64,000 bases of DNA from contig NZ_JAMLFW010000002.1 of assembly GCF_024256385.1 (NCBI RefSeq), positions 1,860,001 to 1,924,000 on the forward strand, given 5' to 3'. Shown in pieces: positions 44,490-55,643 of the stretch. The notes beneath the pieces were generated by a model, which worked only from the letters and a program-made list of their open reading frames with translations, did no database searches and was not told where the DNA came from. The position numbers and the translations under genes were made by a program. Numbering within the stretch: the stretch's first letter is position 1; the number at the start of each line of letters is the position of its first letter. The stretch comes from Anatilimnocola floriformis (GTDB taxonomy: Bacteria; Planctomycetota; Planctomycetia; Pirellulales; Pirellulaceae).

Positions 44490-44621
44490 GGTAGCCCGAC
44501 GCGTAAGCGAGGAGGCGGCGGGTACCAACGAACCATTGCACACAACCTCGCCAGCCTTGTTCACCTTAAATCAAAGCTCAACCACCAGTCGCCCATCCCC
44601 TCGCTCACGCGTCGGGCTACC
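44490..44621. repeat. REPIN-like inverted repeat between nuoB and nuoC
   Basis: The arms 44490-44512 and 44599-44621 are 23 bp each, complementary at 22 positions, with core GTAGCCCGACGCG. It fills the only large gap in the first half of the nuo operon. The reading frame of nuoC stays open through it, so a TTG at 44443 could in principle give a 69-residue extension. Confidence 0.85.
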
Positions 44622-44649
44622 TCCGATGCTTCGCATCGGGAATCAACAG

Positions 44650-45150
44650 ATGCCAGCCACACCTGAAACAATCACCGCGATGGAAAGCCGCTTCGGCAAG
44701 GAGCAGGTGACCACGTTTCGCAACGAAACGCGCGTCGTCGTGCCGCGGGCCGATTTTGTGTCGACGATGCGGATGCTGAAGGAAGCTCGCTCGTTCGATC
44801 TGCTGTCGGAAGTGACCTGCGTCGACTACCTGAACTATCGCGACGCAAGCGACCGCTTCGGCTTGGTCTATATCCTGACCAACACGATCACCAACGAACG
44901 ACTGATCGTGCGGGCCTTTTTGAATGAGCCCGACCTGAAGATCGAGTCGATGTGCCAGTTTTGGAACGGCGCGAATTGGCTCGAGCGCGAAGTGTACGAC
45001 ATGTTCGGCATCGAGTTCGTCGGTCATCCCGACCTGCGCCGCATTCTGATGCCCGAAGAGTTCGCCTCGTTCCCGCTGCGGAAGGATTACCCAATGCAGG
45101 GCCGCGGCGAACGGCATAATTTCCCAGTCATCACGAGGAATCAGGCCTAG
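44650..45150 (+). CDS. nuoC: NADH-quinone oxidoreductase subunit C
   Basis: The product has 166 residues from ATG 44650 (MPATPETITAMESRFG). The 30-kDa-subunit fold is recognisable by YDMFGIEFVGHPDLRRILMPE and FPLRKDYPMQGRGER near the C-terminus. It is part of the quinone-module interface with NuoD. I prefer ATG 44650 because it gives the normal length; the upstream frame is repeat-derived. There is only a weak GGGA upstream. nuoC and nuoD are separate genes here, not fused. Confidence 0.9.
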   Translation: MPATPETITAMESRFGKEQVTTFRNETRVVVPRADFVSTMRMLKEARSFDLLSEVTCVDYLNYRDASDRFGLVYILTNTITNERLIVRAFLNEPDLKIESMCQFWNGANWLEREVYDMFGIEFVGHPDLRRILMPEEFASFPLRKDYPMQGRGERHNFPVITRNQA

Positions 45151-45154
45151 TCCC

Positions 45155-45194
45155 ATCCCTAGCCCCTAGTTCCTAGCCCCCAGCCCCTTCCCCC
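45155..45194 (+). repeat. CCTAG-rich low-complexity leader of nuoD
   Basis: The 44-bp gap between nuoC and nuoD consists of degenerate repeats of the unit CTAGCCCC (CTAGTCCC, CTAGCCCC, CTAGTTCC, CTAGCCCC), then CCAGCCCCTTCCCCC before the ATG. It contains no Shine-Dalgarno sequence. Confidence 0.7.
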
Positions 45195-46406
45195 ATGTCC
45201 ATCGCCACCGAAAACCCGACGGCAGCCAAGCAGGACTACCTGTGGACGCTCAACTTCGGCCCGCAGCATCCGGCCACGCACACCACGCTGCGCATCGTGC
45301 TGAAGCTCGACGGCGAACGGGTCGTCGATGCGATGCCCGACATCGGCTATCTGCACAGCGGCTTCGAAAAGCTCGGCGAACACCTCGATTACAACCAATA
45401 CGTCACCATCACCGACCGGATGAATTACATCTCGCCGGTTGCGAATAACGTGGCCTGGCACTGTGCGGTCGAAAAGCTGCTGGGCATCGAGATCACCAAT
45501 CGCTGCAAATACATTCGCGTGATCGTCGCCGAGTTGGCCCGCATTAGCGATCACTTGCTCAGCACTGGGGCCATGGGGCTCGATACCGGTGCGTTCACGT
45601 TTTTTCTGTACGCCTTTTATCAGCGCGAAGTCATCTACGACATTTTCGAAACGCTGAGTGGCCAGCGGTTCCATCCGAGCTTTACTCGCGTCGGCGGCTT
45701 GTCGCAGGACTTCACGCCGCTCGTGATCGAAAAGATCCGCAAGTTCCTGAAGACGTTTCCCGATACGCTCCGCGATATGGAAGCGTTGCTGAATCGCAAT
45801 CGCATCTACGTCGACCGTACCAAAGGCGTGGGCGTGCTCACCAAGGAAGAAGCCACCAACTGGAGCGCGACCGGCCCGGTCGCTCGCGCCAGCGGTGTGA
45901 CCCGCGACCTCCGCAAGGATGAGCCATATCTGGCTTACGCTGACTTCGATTTCAATGTTTGCTGCGCGAAGTCGGGCGATTGCTTTGCTCGGTACTACGT
46001 GCGTCTTGCCGAGATGAAGGAGAGCCTGAAGATCATTCATCAGGCCCTCGAGAATCTGCCGGCTGGGCCGATCAATGTGGGCGTCGATGAGCGGACGACG
46101 TTGCCGACGAAGGCGCAGGTTTATCAAACCATCGAAGGGACGATCACGCACTTCGAACTGGTGATGCTCAATCGCGGTTTCGTCGTGCCGAACGAAGAGA
46201 TTTACAGCGCGATCGAATCGCCGAACGGCGAGCTCGGTTTTTATGTGGCCGGCGATGGGAGCGACGTGGCTTATCGGGCTCGTTGCCGACCGCCGTCGTA
46301 CATTCACTTCGCGCTGTTCCCGAAGCTCATTCGCGGACACACGCTCTCGGACGTCGTCGCCGTGCTCGGCAGTTTGAACATCATCGCCGCGGAACTCGAT
46401 CGTTAA
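45195..46406 (+). CDS. nuoD: NADH-quinone oxidoreductase subunit D
   Basis: The 403-residue 49-kDa subunit forms the quinone pocket with NuoB. Seen are the N-terminal NFGPQHPATHTTLRIVL with HTTL, HSGFEKL, GFVRVGGL-type loop (TRVGGLSQDF) and the C-terminal RCRPPSYIHFA. The quinone-site residues H and Y/D of the family lie in these blocks. Length is normal. The start lacks a Shine-Dalgarno site and follows the CTAG-rich leader. nuoE starts 4 nt later. Confidence 0.96.
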   Translation: MSIATENPTAAKQDYLWTLNFGPQHPATHTTLRIVLKLDGERVVDAMPDIGYLHSGFEKLGEHLDYNQYVTITDRMNYISPVANNVAWHCAVEKLLGIEITNRCKYIRVIVAELARISDHLLSTGAMGLDTGAFTFFLYAFYQREVIYDIFETLSGQRFHPSFTRVGGLSQDFTPLVIEKIRKFLKTFPDTLRDMEALLNRNRIYVDRTKGVGVLTKEEATNWSATGPVARASGVTRDLRKDEPYLAYADFDFNVCCAKSGDCFARYYVRLAEMKESLKIIHQALENLPAGPINVGVDERTTLPTKAQVYQTIEGTITHFELVMLNRGFVVPNEEIYSAIESPNGELGFYVAGDGSDVAYRARCRPPSYIHFALFPKLIRGHTLSDVVAVLGSLNIIAAELDR

Positions 46407-46410
46407 AGCT

Positions 46411-46890
46411 ATGGCAGAACGCATCCTTACCGACGAAATGATCGCCGAGATCAACGAGTTTGTTTCGCGTTATCCGTCGAAGCAAGCCGCGACCGTGCCG
46501 GCGCTGCACATCGTCAACGAAAAGCTCCGCTGCGTGCCGCGGCAGGCAGTGGTCGAGATCGCGCAGATCCTCGAGCTCCATCCGTCGCAGGTGCAAGACA
46601 CGCTCACGTTCTACGGCTACTTCAAGCAAGACAAGCCGGGCGGCAACTGCCGCGTGTGGGTTTGCCGTTCGATCGCTTGTGCTCTGCGCGGCGCCGATGA
46701 ATTGCTCGAACACATGGAGCACAAGCTGCACGTGAAGGCGGGCGAAACGACGGCGGACGGCCGGATTTCGCTCGAATATGCCGAGTGCCTCGGCGCGTGC
46801 GAACATGCCCCGTGCATCCTGGCCGGCGACGATCTGCATAAGAGCGTCTCGCAAGAACAAGCAGACAAGTTGATGGCAGGGATTAAGTAA
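46411..46890 (+). CDS. nuoE: NADH-quinone oxidoreductase subunit E
   Basis: The 159-residue 24-kDa subunit binds the [2Fe-2S] cluster N1a through C85 and C90 (VCRSIAC), C126 and C130 (ECLGAC). It forms the NADH-dehydrogenase module with NuoF and NuoG. Start is 4 nt after nuoD; the stop overlaps the start of nuoF (TAATG), implying coupled translation. Confidence 0.95.
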   Translation: MAERILTDEMIAEINEFVSRYPSKQAATVPALHIVNEKLRCVPRQAVVEIAQILELHPSQVQDTLTFYGYFKQDKPGGNCRVWVCRSIACALRGADELLEHMEHKLHVKAGETTADGRISLEYAECLGACEHAPCILAGDDLHKSVSQEQADKLMAGIK

Positions 46891-48245
46891 TGGCCGAATT
46901 CGAACCAGTCCTGCTCGCCAACGTCGGCAAAGACGAAAGCTGGACCCGTCGTGTCTATGAAGAGACCGGTGGCTACCAAGCCGTGCGCAAAGTCCTCGGC
47001 AAGATCGCGCCCAAAGACGTCGCCGAAACGGTGAAGGCCAGCGGTCTTCGTGGCCGCGGCGGCGCGGGTTTTCCGACTGGTCTGAAGTGGACGTTCCTGC
47101 CGCAAAATCATCCCGGCCCAATTTATTTTTGCCTCAACGCCGACGAGAGCGAACCGGGCACCTTCAACAACCGCGTGCTGATGGAAGACGATCCGCACCA
47201 GGTTCTCGAAGGGATGATGATCAGCTGCTACGCGACGAATTGCAAAACCGCGTACTACTTCATGCGCTGCGAATATCCGCTGGCTTACAAGCGGACGCTA
47301 AATGCGATCAAGGAATGCTACGCGGCAGGCTATCTCGGCAAGAACATTTTCGGCAGCGACTATTCGCTCGATATCTTCCTGCATCGCGGGGCCGGCGCTT
47401 ACATCTGCGGCGAGGAAACCGGCCTGATCGAAAGCCTCGAAGGGAAACGGGCCTGGCCGCGGATCAAACCACCCTTCCCCGCCGTCGAAGGCGCGTTCCG
47501 CAAGCCGACCGTCGTGAACAACGTCGAGACTGCGGCCTGCGTGAAGCACATTTTCGATCGCGGCGTCGATTGGTTCAAATCGATCGGTGTGCCGCCCGAT
47601 CCGAACAACCCGCGCGATGCCGGCAGCTACGGCCCGAAGCTGTATTGCCTCAGCGGTCACATCAACAAGCCCGGCTGCTACGAAGCGCCGCTGGGCATCA
47701 CGGTGACCGACCTGATCGAAAAATATGGCGGCGGCATTTGGAAGGGTCGCAAAGCCAAGGCTTGCATTCCGGGCGGTATTAGCATGGGCATCCTCAAGGC
47801 GGATGAGTTCCACTGCCCGCTCGATTTCAACGGCCCCGGCAAATTCGGCTGCCTCGGTCTCGGCACGGCAGCAGTCGTCGTTATGGACGAGACCGTGCAG
47901 ATGGTCGATTACCTGATGAACAGCGCCCGCTTCTTCTCGCACGAGAGCTGTGGCCAATGCACGCCGTGCCGCGAAGGAACCAGCTGGGCGACGAAGCTGC
48001 TGACCCGCATCAAGGCCGGAAAGGGCCGTTTGAAGGATCTCGACCTGCTTGCCGAAATCGGCGACACGATCGGCATCATGCCGGGGACGACGATCTGCGG
48101 TCTGGCCGACGGCGCCGCCTGGCCGCTCAAGAACACGCTCAAGAAGTATCGCGGAGAACTGGAAGAATACATCAAGCGCACGAACCCCGACGGCTGGGCG
48201 AACACCGAGCCGGTGCGGGCGTTGCAGTTGCTGAGCATTCATTAA
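46890..48245 (+). CDS. nuoF: NADH-quinone oxidoreductase subunit F
   Basis: The 451-residue 51-kDa subunit binds NADH, FMN and cluster N3. The glycine-rich nucleotide site is GLRGRGGAGFPTGLKW (about 51-66) and the FMN loop is YICGEETGLIESLEG. The cluster motif is SCGQCTPCREGTSW with a last Cys about 40 residues later (TTICGLADG). Length is normal. nuoG begins 12 nt after the stop. Confidence 0.97.
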   Translation: MAEFEPVLLANVGKDESWTRRVYEETGGYQAVRKVLGKIAPKDVAETVKASGLRGRGGAGFPTGLKWTFLPQNHPGPIYFCLNADESEPGTFNNRVLMEDDPHQVLEGMMISCYATNCKTAYYFMRCEYPLAYKRTLNAIKECYAAGYLGKNIFGSDYSLDIFLHRGAGAYICGEETGLIESLEGKRAWPRIKPPFPAVEGAFRKPTVVNNVETAACVKHIFDRGVDWFKSIGVPPDPNNPRDAGSYGPKLYCLSGHINKPGCYEAPLGITVTDLIEKYGGGIWKGRKAKACIPGGISMGILKADEFHCPLDFNGPGKFGCLGLGTAAVVVMDETVQMVDYLMNSARFFSHESCGQCTPCREGTSWATKLLTRIKAGKGRLKDLDLLAEIGDTIGIMPGTTICGLADGAAWPLKNTLKKYRGELEEYIKRTNPDGWANTEPVRALQLLSIH

Positions 48246-48257
48246 TCAAAAGAACTT

Positions 48258-49925
48258 ATGCCAGTCGTCATTGTTGATGGAAAAGAAGTCGAGATCGGCG
48301 CGAACGAGCGGCTGAACGGCATTCAGGTCGCTCGGCGGGTCGGCGCGGAAGTGCCGCATTACTGCTGGCATCCGGGCCTGTCTGTCGTTGCCAGTTGCCG
48401 CATGTGCCTCGTCGAATGCGGACAAAAAGATGCCGCGACCGGCAAGATCGCGATGCAGCCGCGGCTCGTTCCTGCCTGCCAAACGCCGGCCAAGGACGGC
48501 ACGGTCTTCGTCACCAACAGCCAAAAGGTGATCGATGCCCGCGCGATGGTCGAAGAGGATTTGCTCCTCCGCCATCCGGTCGATTGCCCCATCTGCGACA
48601 AAGCGGGCGAATGCTCGTTGCAGGATTATCACTTCGAACACGGCCGCGAATCGCGTCGCGCCGACATTCAACCTTTCACGAGTCGCCGTCGCGATCTGGG
48701 CGACACGGTCACGCTGTTTGTCGATCGTTGCGTGATGTGCACCCGCTGCGTGCGATTCACCCGCGAGATCAGCGGTACCAGCGAATTGATGGTGATCAAC
48801 CGCGGCGCTCACGAAGAGATCGACGTCTTCCGTTACGAGAACGGCGAGATTCATTTCCCGCTCGAGAATAAGCTATCGGGCAACGTTTGCGACCTCTGCC
48901 CCGTCGGCGCGCTCGGCGATAAGGATTTCCTTTACAAGCAACGCGTCTGGTTCATGAAGAGCCACGACAACGTGTGCGCCGGTTGCAGCACTGGTTGCTC
49001 GATCAAGGTCGAAGAGAATCAAGATCACGTCTATCGTCTCAAGCCGCGCGAGAATCCGCACATCAACACCTGGTGGATGTGCGACGAAGGTCGGTACGAC
49101 TGGAAACACGTTCACGATCCGAACCGCTTGCTGGAACTTCGTCGCAAGTCGACGACTAGCAGCAACGGCGATTACTCAAATCTCGATTGGCATCTGCTCC
49201 CTGCCGAACTCGATAAGTCGCTGAAGGCTGCGGGCAAGCTCGGCGTTGTTCTGTCGCCGCATTTGACTGTCGAAGAAGCGTACCTCCTCGCGAAGTATGT
49301 GCGCGGTCTCGATCCGAATGCCGTTGTCGCGATGGGGCCGATTCCCGTCGAAGGCAAGGACGAGAAATTCAAGAACGGCTTCGTCATTCACAGCGAAAAA
49401 TGCCCGAACCGCCGTGGCGTGGAAGCGGTCGCTGCGTACTTCGCTGGCAAGTTGATCAGCTGGGAAGACTTTTTGAACGACCAGGCCGCGTCGCTCGGCG
49501 GCGTGTGGATCAGCGGCGGTTATAAGAGCGCCTGGCACACCGATGCCGATGCCGCGAAGCTCGCCGGCGTGAAGACGCTCGTCGTACACGACTGCTTTGC
49601 TTCGCCACTGTGGAATGCCGCGACCTTCCAATTGCCCGGCGGCACATTCGCCGAGCGCGAAGGTTCGTACGTCAATTATCAAGATCGGCTGCAGTCGTTC
49701 CGCTGGGCCATTCGCGCTCCGGCGGGCGTGAAGGTCGAAGGACAACTCTTCTGGCAGCTGACCGGCGGCAGCGGATTGTTCCGCGCCAAGCAAGTGCTGG
49801 CCGATGTCTCGCGCGAGATTGGTTATTTCTCGGCGGCGATGGGCGACATTCCCGAGGTGGGTGTCGATTTGAAAGTGAATCAACTGGCTGCCGCAGGGCA
49901 GCAATTGGCAGGAGCAGCGACCTAG
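48258..49925 (+). CDS. nuoG: NADH-quinone oxidoreductase subunit G (short form)
   Basis: The 555-residue protein holds the expected iron-sulfur motifs: the N-terminal [2Fe-2S] (YCWHPGLSVVASCRMCLVECG), the His-Cys3 cluster (CPICDKAGECSLQDYHFEHG), two ferredoxin-like sites (RCVMCTRCVRFTREI and later CDLCPVG) and CAGCSTGCSIKV before a WMCDEGRYDW block. The following molybdopterin-like domain is much shorter than in the 700-900-residue NuoG of many bacteria. The frame closes cleanly, and nuoH starts 1 nt later, so this is a genuine short form rather than a frameshift. Confidence 0.93.
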   Translation: MPVVIVDGKEVEIGANERLNGIQVARRVGAEVPHYCWHPGLSVVASCRMCLVECGQKDAATGKIAMQPRLVPACQTPAKDGTVFVTNSQKVIDARAMVEEDLLLRHPVDCPICDKAGECSLQDYHFEHGRESRRADIQPFTSRRRDLGDTVTLFVDRCVMCTRCVRFTREISGTSELMVINRGAHEEIDVFRYENGEIHFPLENKLSGNVCDLCPVGALGDKDFLYKQRVWFMKSHDNVCAGCSTGCSIKVEENQDHVYRLKPRENPHINTWWMCDEGRYDWKHVHDPNRLLELRRKSTTSSNGDYSNLDWHLLPAELDKSLKAAGKLGVVLSPHLTVEEAYLLAKYVRGLDPNAVVAMGPIPVEGKDEKFKNGFVIHSEKCPNRRGVEAVAAYFAGKLISWEDFLNDQAASLGGVWISGGYKSAWHTDADAAKLAGVKTLVVHDCFASPLWNAATFQLPGGTFAEREGSYVNYQDRLQSFRWAIRAPAGVKVEGQLFWQLTGGSGLFRAKQVLADVSREIGYFSAAMGDIPEVGVDLKVNQLAAAGQQLAGAAT

Positions 49926-49926
49926 G

Positions 49927-51168
49927 ATGACGCAACTCCTTCTCGAAACCGGAATCAAAATCGCCATCATCCTCGGCGGGATGATGACGGCGGCTGCGTA
50001 CTTCGTGCTCCTCGAGCGCCGTATGGCCGCTTGGGTGCAGGACCGCATCGGCCCGAACCGCGTCGGCATTCCCGGCACGAAGGTCCGCCTGTTCGGCCTC
50101 GGTCAACCGCTGGCTGACGGCATCAAGTTCATCTTGAAAGAGAACTACACGCCGGCTCACGTCAACCACGCGCTCTATGCGATCGCGCCGGTCGTGATCC
50201 TGACGGCGGCACTCACGACGTTCGTCGTTATCCCGATGGGGAGCCTGATTCCGCACTTCAAGGTCGGCGTTCCTCAGGTTGGTGTGGTCGATAGCGGCCA
50301 CAACGTCGAGATGATCGCCGCGCCGGGAATCGACGTCGGCCTGATTTTGATCTTCGCGCTCAGCAGCATTGCCGTTTATGGCGTGATCCTGGGCGGCTGG
50401 TCGAGCAACAACAAGTACAGCTTCCTCGGTGGCCTCCGCAGCAGCGCCCAACTCATCGCGTATGAACTGCCGCTGAGCCTCGGCATTCTCGGCGTGGTCC
50501 TCGCGGCTGGTTCACTCGATATCGATACGATTACCAAGGCTCAGGCCGTGCAAGGTTGGTATGGCATTCTGCAGCCGCTGGGCTTCATTGTGTTTTTGAT
50601 CGCCGCCTTTGCCGAAGCCTCGCGTTTGCCGTTCGACTTGCCCGAAGCCGAACAGGAACTGATCGGCGGTTATCACACCGAATATGCCGGCATGAAGCTG
50701 CTGCTGTTCCTGGTGGCTGAGTTCCTGCACATGATCGCGGCGTCGTTCCTCATCGTGCAGTTGTTCCTCGGCGGCTGGCACTTGCCGTTTATCACGGGGG
50801 ATCTCGATAACGAAAAGATCACGTGGTTCACGGCTGCTCTGCGCATTGGCGTGTTGCAAGCCAAGATCTTCGGCGTGATTGTGTTCTTCATGCTCGTCCG
50901 CTGGAGCTGGCCGCGGTTCCGCTTCGATCAGCTGATGTCGCTCGCTTGGAAGATCATGCTGCCGCTCGGCATTTTGAATTTGGTCGCCGTCGCCGTCGTG
51001 CAAGAGTTCACCAAGCCCGAAACACTGAACGGCAAAGTCATCGCCATCGCCGTCGGCTGGATCGTGCTCGTCGCCGGTTGGTTGTGCATGGCCCTTAGCA
51101 ACCCACTCGTGACCGACAACCGCCCGCGCCGCGATCTGTCCCTCGCCGAAGTCGACGCCCAGATCTAA
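49927..51168 (+). CDS. nuoH: NADH-quinone oxidoreductase subunit H
   Basis: The 413-residue membrane subunit anchors the peripheral arm and contributes to the quinone channel. It has about eight to nine helices, with the ERRMAAWVQDRIGPNRVG block (residues about 34-50) and the conserved EAEQELIGGYHTEYAGMKL loop (ENTREAFELPEAESEL-like: PFDLPEAEQELIGGYHTEY). It is longer than usual because of a loop near residues 105-135. Start is one nucleotide after the nuoG stop. Confidence 0.95.
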   Translation: MTQLLLETGIKIAIILGGMMTAAAYFVLLERRMAAWVQDRIGPNRVGIPGTKVRLFGLGQPLADGIKFILKENYTPAHVNHALYAIAPVVILTAALTTFVVIPMGSLIPHFKVGVPQVGVVDSGHNVEMIAAPGIDVGLILIFALSSIAVYGVILGGWSSNNKYSFLGGLRSSAQLIAYELPLSLGILGVVLAAGSLDIDTITKAQAVQGWYGILQPLGFIVFLIAAFAEASRLPFDLPEAEQELIGGYHTEYAGMKLLLFLVAEFLHMIAASFLIVQLFLGGWHLPFITGDLDNEKITWFTAALRIGVLQAKIFGVIVFFMLVRWSWPRFRFDQLMSLAWKIMLPLGILNLVAVAVVQEFTKPETLNGKVIAIAVGWIVLVAGWLCMALSNPLVTDNRPRRDLSLAEVDAQI

Positions 51169-51229
51169 ATCGAATCTGCAATCTGCGTACTCGCAGCAAA
51201 AACTCGAAATCTGACATCTGCAATAAACA

Positions 51230-51778
51230 ATGAAACCCGACGACCCGAACATCACGTGGATCGAAGAGCCCAAGCTGGGTTTGGCGGGGATGCTCTATCT
51301 ACCGCTGTTCGTCCAAGGGCTGACGACGACGTTCAAGCACATGGCGAAGTCGCTCGGCGGCGGCGTGGTCACGGTCAGCTATCCCGACGAAGAACCCAAG
51401 ATCGGCAACCCGCTCATCTATCGCGGCGTGCATCGCCTCAACAAAGATGAGCAAGGCCGCGTGAAGTGCGTCGCCTGCTTCCTCTGTGCGACGGCATGCC
51501 CAGCTCACTGCATCGACATCATCGCGGCCGAAAGCCCTTGGCCGGATCGCGAGAAATACCCGCAGAGCTTTGTCATCGACGAGCTGCGGTGCATTTACTG
51601 CGGCATGTGCGAAGAAGCCTGCCCGGTCGATGCGGTGGAACTCACCAGCCTGTACAACCTGACCGGTCGCAGCCGGGAAGAAATGATGTTTGACAAGGAA
51701 AAGCTCCTCAGCGTCTATGACGCGACGAAGGACAAAGAGCCGATGAAATCGCCGGCGCTGGGAGGAACCGCCACATGA
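51230..51778 (+). CDS. nuoI: NADH-quinone oxidoreductase subunit I
   Basis: The 182-residue ferredoxin-like subunit carries clusters N6a and N6b in CVACFLCATACPAHCI and CIYCGMCEEACPVDAVE; all eight cysteines are present. It sits between NuoG and NuoB in the electron path. The 61-bp leader after nuoH contains imperfect repeats of AATCTGCAATCTG and lacks a Shine-Dalgarno site. nuoJ overlaps the stop by 4 nt (ATGA). Confidence 0.95.
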   Translation: MKPDDPNITWIEEPKLGLAGMLYLPLFVQGLTTTFKHMAKSLGGGVVTVSYPDEEPKIGNPLIYRGVHRLNKDEQGRVKCVACFLCATACPAHCIDIIAAESPWPDREKYPQSFVIDELRCIYCGMCEEACPVDAVELTSLYNLTGRSREEMMFDKEKLLSVYDATKDKEPMKSPALGGTAT

Positions 51779-52698
51779 GTTCCTTCTTACTAGCTGCGAC
51801 CGAATCGCTGACGCTCGCCGAAATTGTGAAGTGCCCGACGTCCTGGGGTTTGTTCCTCGGCTGCATCGGGTTGTGGATGATGATGGGCATTCGCTCGCTC
51901 ACCGCCTTTGCCACAATGCTCGGCTCGAGTGCTCCACCCGTCGAAGCACCGAAGTCGCGCTTCGGCAAAACGCTCGGCGGTTTGCTGCTGATTATCGCGC
52001 TCGGTTTGCTCGGCGCCGATCTTCCTTGGCTGTCGAATCCCGCCGCGCAAGGCGTCTTCTGGCTGATGGCTGCCATCACGCTGATTTCAGCCATCGGCTG
52101 CATTACGGCGCAGAGCCCGGTTTACTCGGCCCTCTGGTTTGCAATGTCGCTCCTCGGCACATCGGGATTGTTTTTTCAACAAGGCGCGCAGTTTCTAGCG
52201 GTGGCGACGATCGTCGTTTACGCCGGCGCCATCGTGGTGACATTTCTGTTCGTCCTCATGCTCGCTCAACCCGAAGGGCACGCTGCTTACGATCGCATCA
52301 GCTGGGGTTGGTTTCCGCGGACCATGTCGGTCCTCACGGCCGCCGCAATCGTGGCCATGCTCACGATGTTGCTGGGTGGTTTGAAGCAACAGGCCGTTGC
52401 GGCTGGGCGGGATATCAATGCTCGCGAAGCGCTGGCTGCGGCCGCGCTGAAGAAATCTGATCAGGCCGAAGCACCTCCGGCCTTGCCAAAAGAAACGAAC
52501 GACGTGCTGAACTCGCAGCACATGGCCCGCTTGGGCGGTTACTTGTTCTCGCGTCACTTGATCAGCATTGAAGTCGCCGGCACGTTGTTGCTCGCCGCCC
52601 TCGTCGGCGCCGTGGCGATCGCCATTCAAGGCAAACAGCGCGACCGCGTTGAAGAAGCCCTGAGCTCTGGGAATACAGCGCAGGGAGCCAACCCATGA
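51775..52698 (+). CDS. nuoJ: NADH-quinone oxidoreductase subunit J with N-terminal extension
   Basis: The 307-residue product contains a normal NuoJ core from about residue 95 (AITLISAIGCITAQSPVYSALWFAM, then VVYAGAIVVTFLFVLML), including the conserved Tyr/Gly turn. Before it lie about 95 residues with one or two extra hydrophobic segments (SWGLFLGCIGLWMMMGIRSL and GGLLLIIALGLLGADLPW), not seen in E. coli NuoJ (184 residues). A charged loop rich in Ala and Lys follows helix 4. Start and stop overlap nuoI and nuoK by 4 nt each. Confidence 0.92.
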   Translation: MSSFLLAATESLTLAEIVKCPTSWGLFLGCIGLWMMMGIRSLTAFATMLGSSAPPVEAPKSRFGKTLGGLLLIIALGLLGADLPWLSNPAAQGVFWLMAAITLISAIGCITAQSPVYSALWFAMSLLGTSGLFFQQGAQFLAVATIVVYAGAIVVTFLFVLMLAQPEGHAAYDRISWGWFPRTMSVLTAAAIVAMLTMLLGGLKQQAVAAGRDINAREALAAAALKKSDQAEAPPALPKETNDVLNSQHMARLGGYLFSRHLISIEVAGTLLLAALVGAVAIAIQGKQRDRVEEALSSGNTAQGANP

Positions 52699-53156
52699 AC
52701 GAAGTAAGTCTCCTCTACAACTATTTGATTGTCGGCAGCCTGCTGTTTGCGATAGGGCTGATCGGCTTTCTCGTGCGGCGGAACATGATCGTCATGTTTC
52801 TCTGTGCCGAAATGATGCTGCAAGGCGTGGCCGTGTGCCTCGTGGCCTTTGGCCGCTTTCACGGCAGTCTCGGCAACCCGACGGCCTGGGATGGCCAGAC
52901 GCTGGTGATCTTTATGATCACGGTCGCCGCCTGCGAAGCGGGCATTGCGATGGCCCTGATCCTGATGCTCGCGCAGCGGACCGGCAATCTCGATTCCCTC
53001 GTGTGGCAAGACCTGCGCGAAGAAGGTCAGCCCGCTTTTATCGATCAACAAGTGCCCGAAGAACGGGCCGAAGATCAGGTTTGGCCCACGCTCACTCCCG
53101 CCGGCCGCGAGCCCCTGCCGAACGAAGACGAACAAACGCATCGGAGCCGGGTGTAA
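52695..53156 (+). CDS. nuoK: NADH-quinone oxidoreductase subunit K with C-terminal tail
   Basis: The first 100 residues of this 153-residue product are a standard three-helix NuoK, with E38 or nearby in CAEMMLQG and the second membrane Glu in AACEAGIAMAL; both take part in proton pumping. The last 53 residues (LREEGQPAFIDQQVPEERAEDQ and onward) are hydrophilic, acidic and proline-rich, absent from typical NuoK. The start overlaps nuoJ by 4 nt; nuoL follows 3 nt later. Confidence 0.93.
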   Translation: MNEVSLLYNYLIVGSLLFAIGLIGFLVRRNMIVMFLCAEMMLQGVAVCLVAFGRFHGSLGNPTAWDGQTLVIFMITVAACEAGIAMALILMLAQRTGNLDSLVWQDLREEGQPAFIDQQVPEERAEDQVWPTLTPAGREPLPNEDEQTHRSRV

Positions 53157-53159
53157 CGC

Positions 53160-55637
<2,478 letters not shown>

Positions 55638-55643
55638 GGTGTC

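Noticed and set aside
44443-44649. Upstream extension of nuoC beginning at TTG 44443
   Set aside because: It would encode the inverted repeat and overlap the end of nuoB, and the normal NuoC length is reached from ATG 44650.
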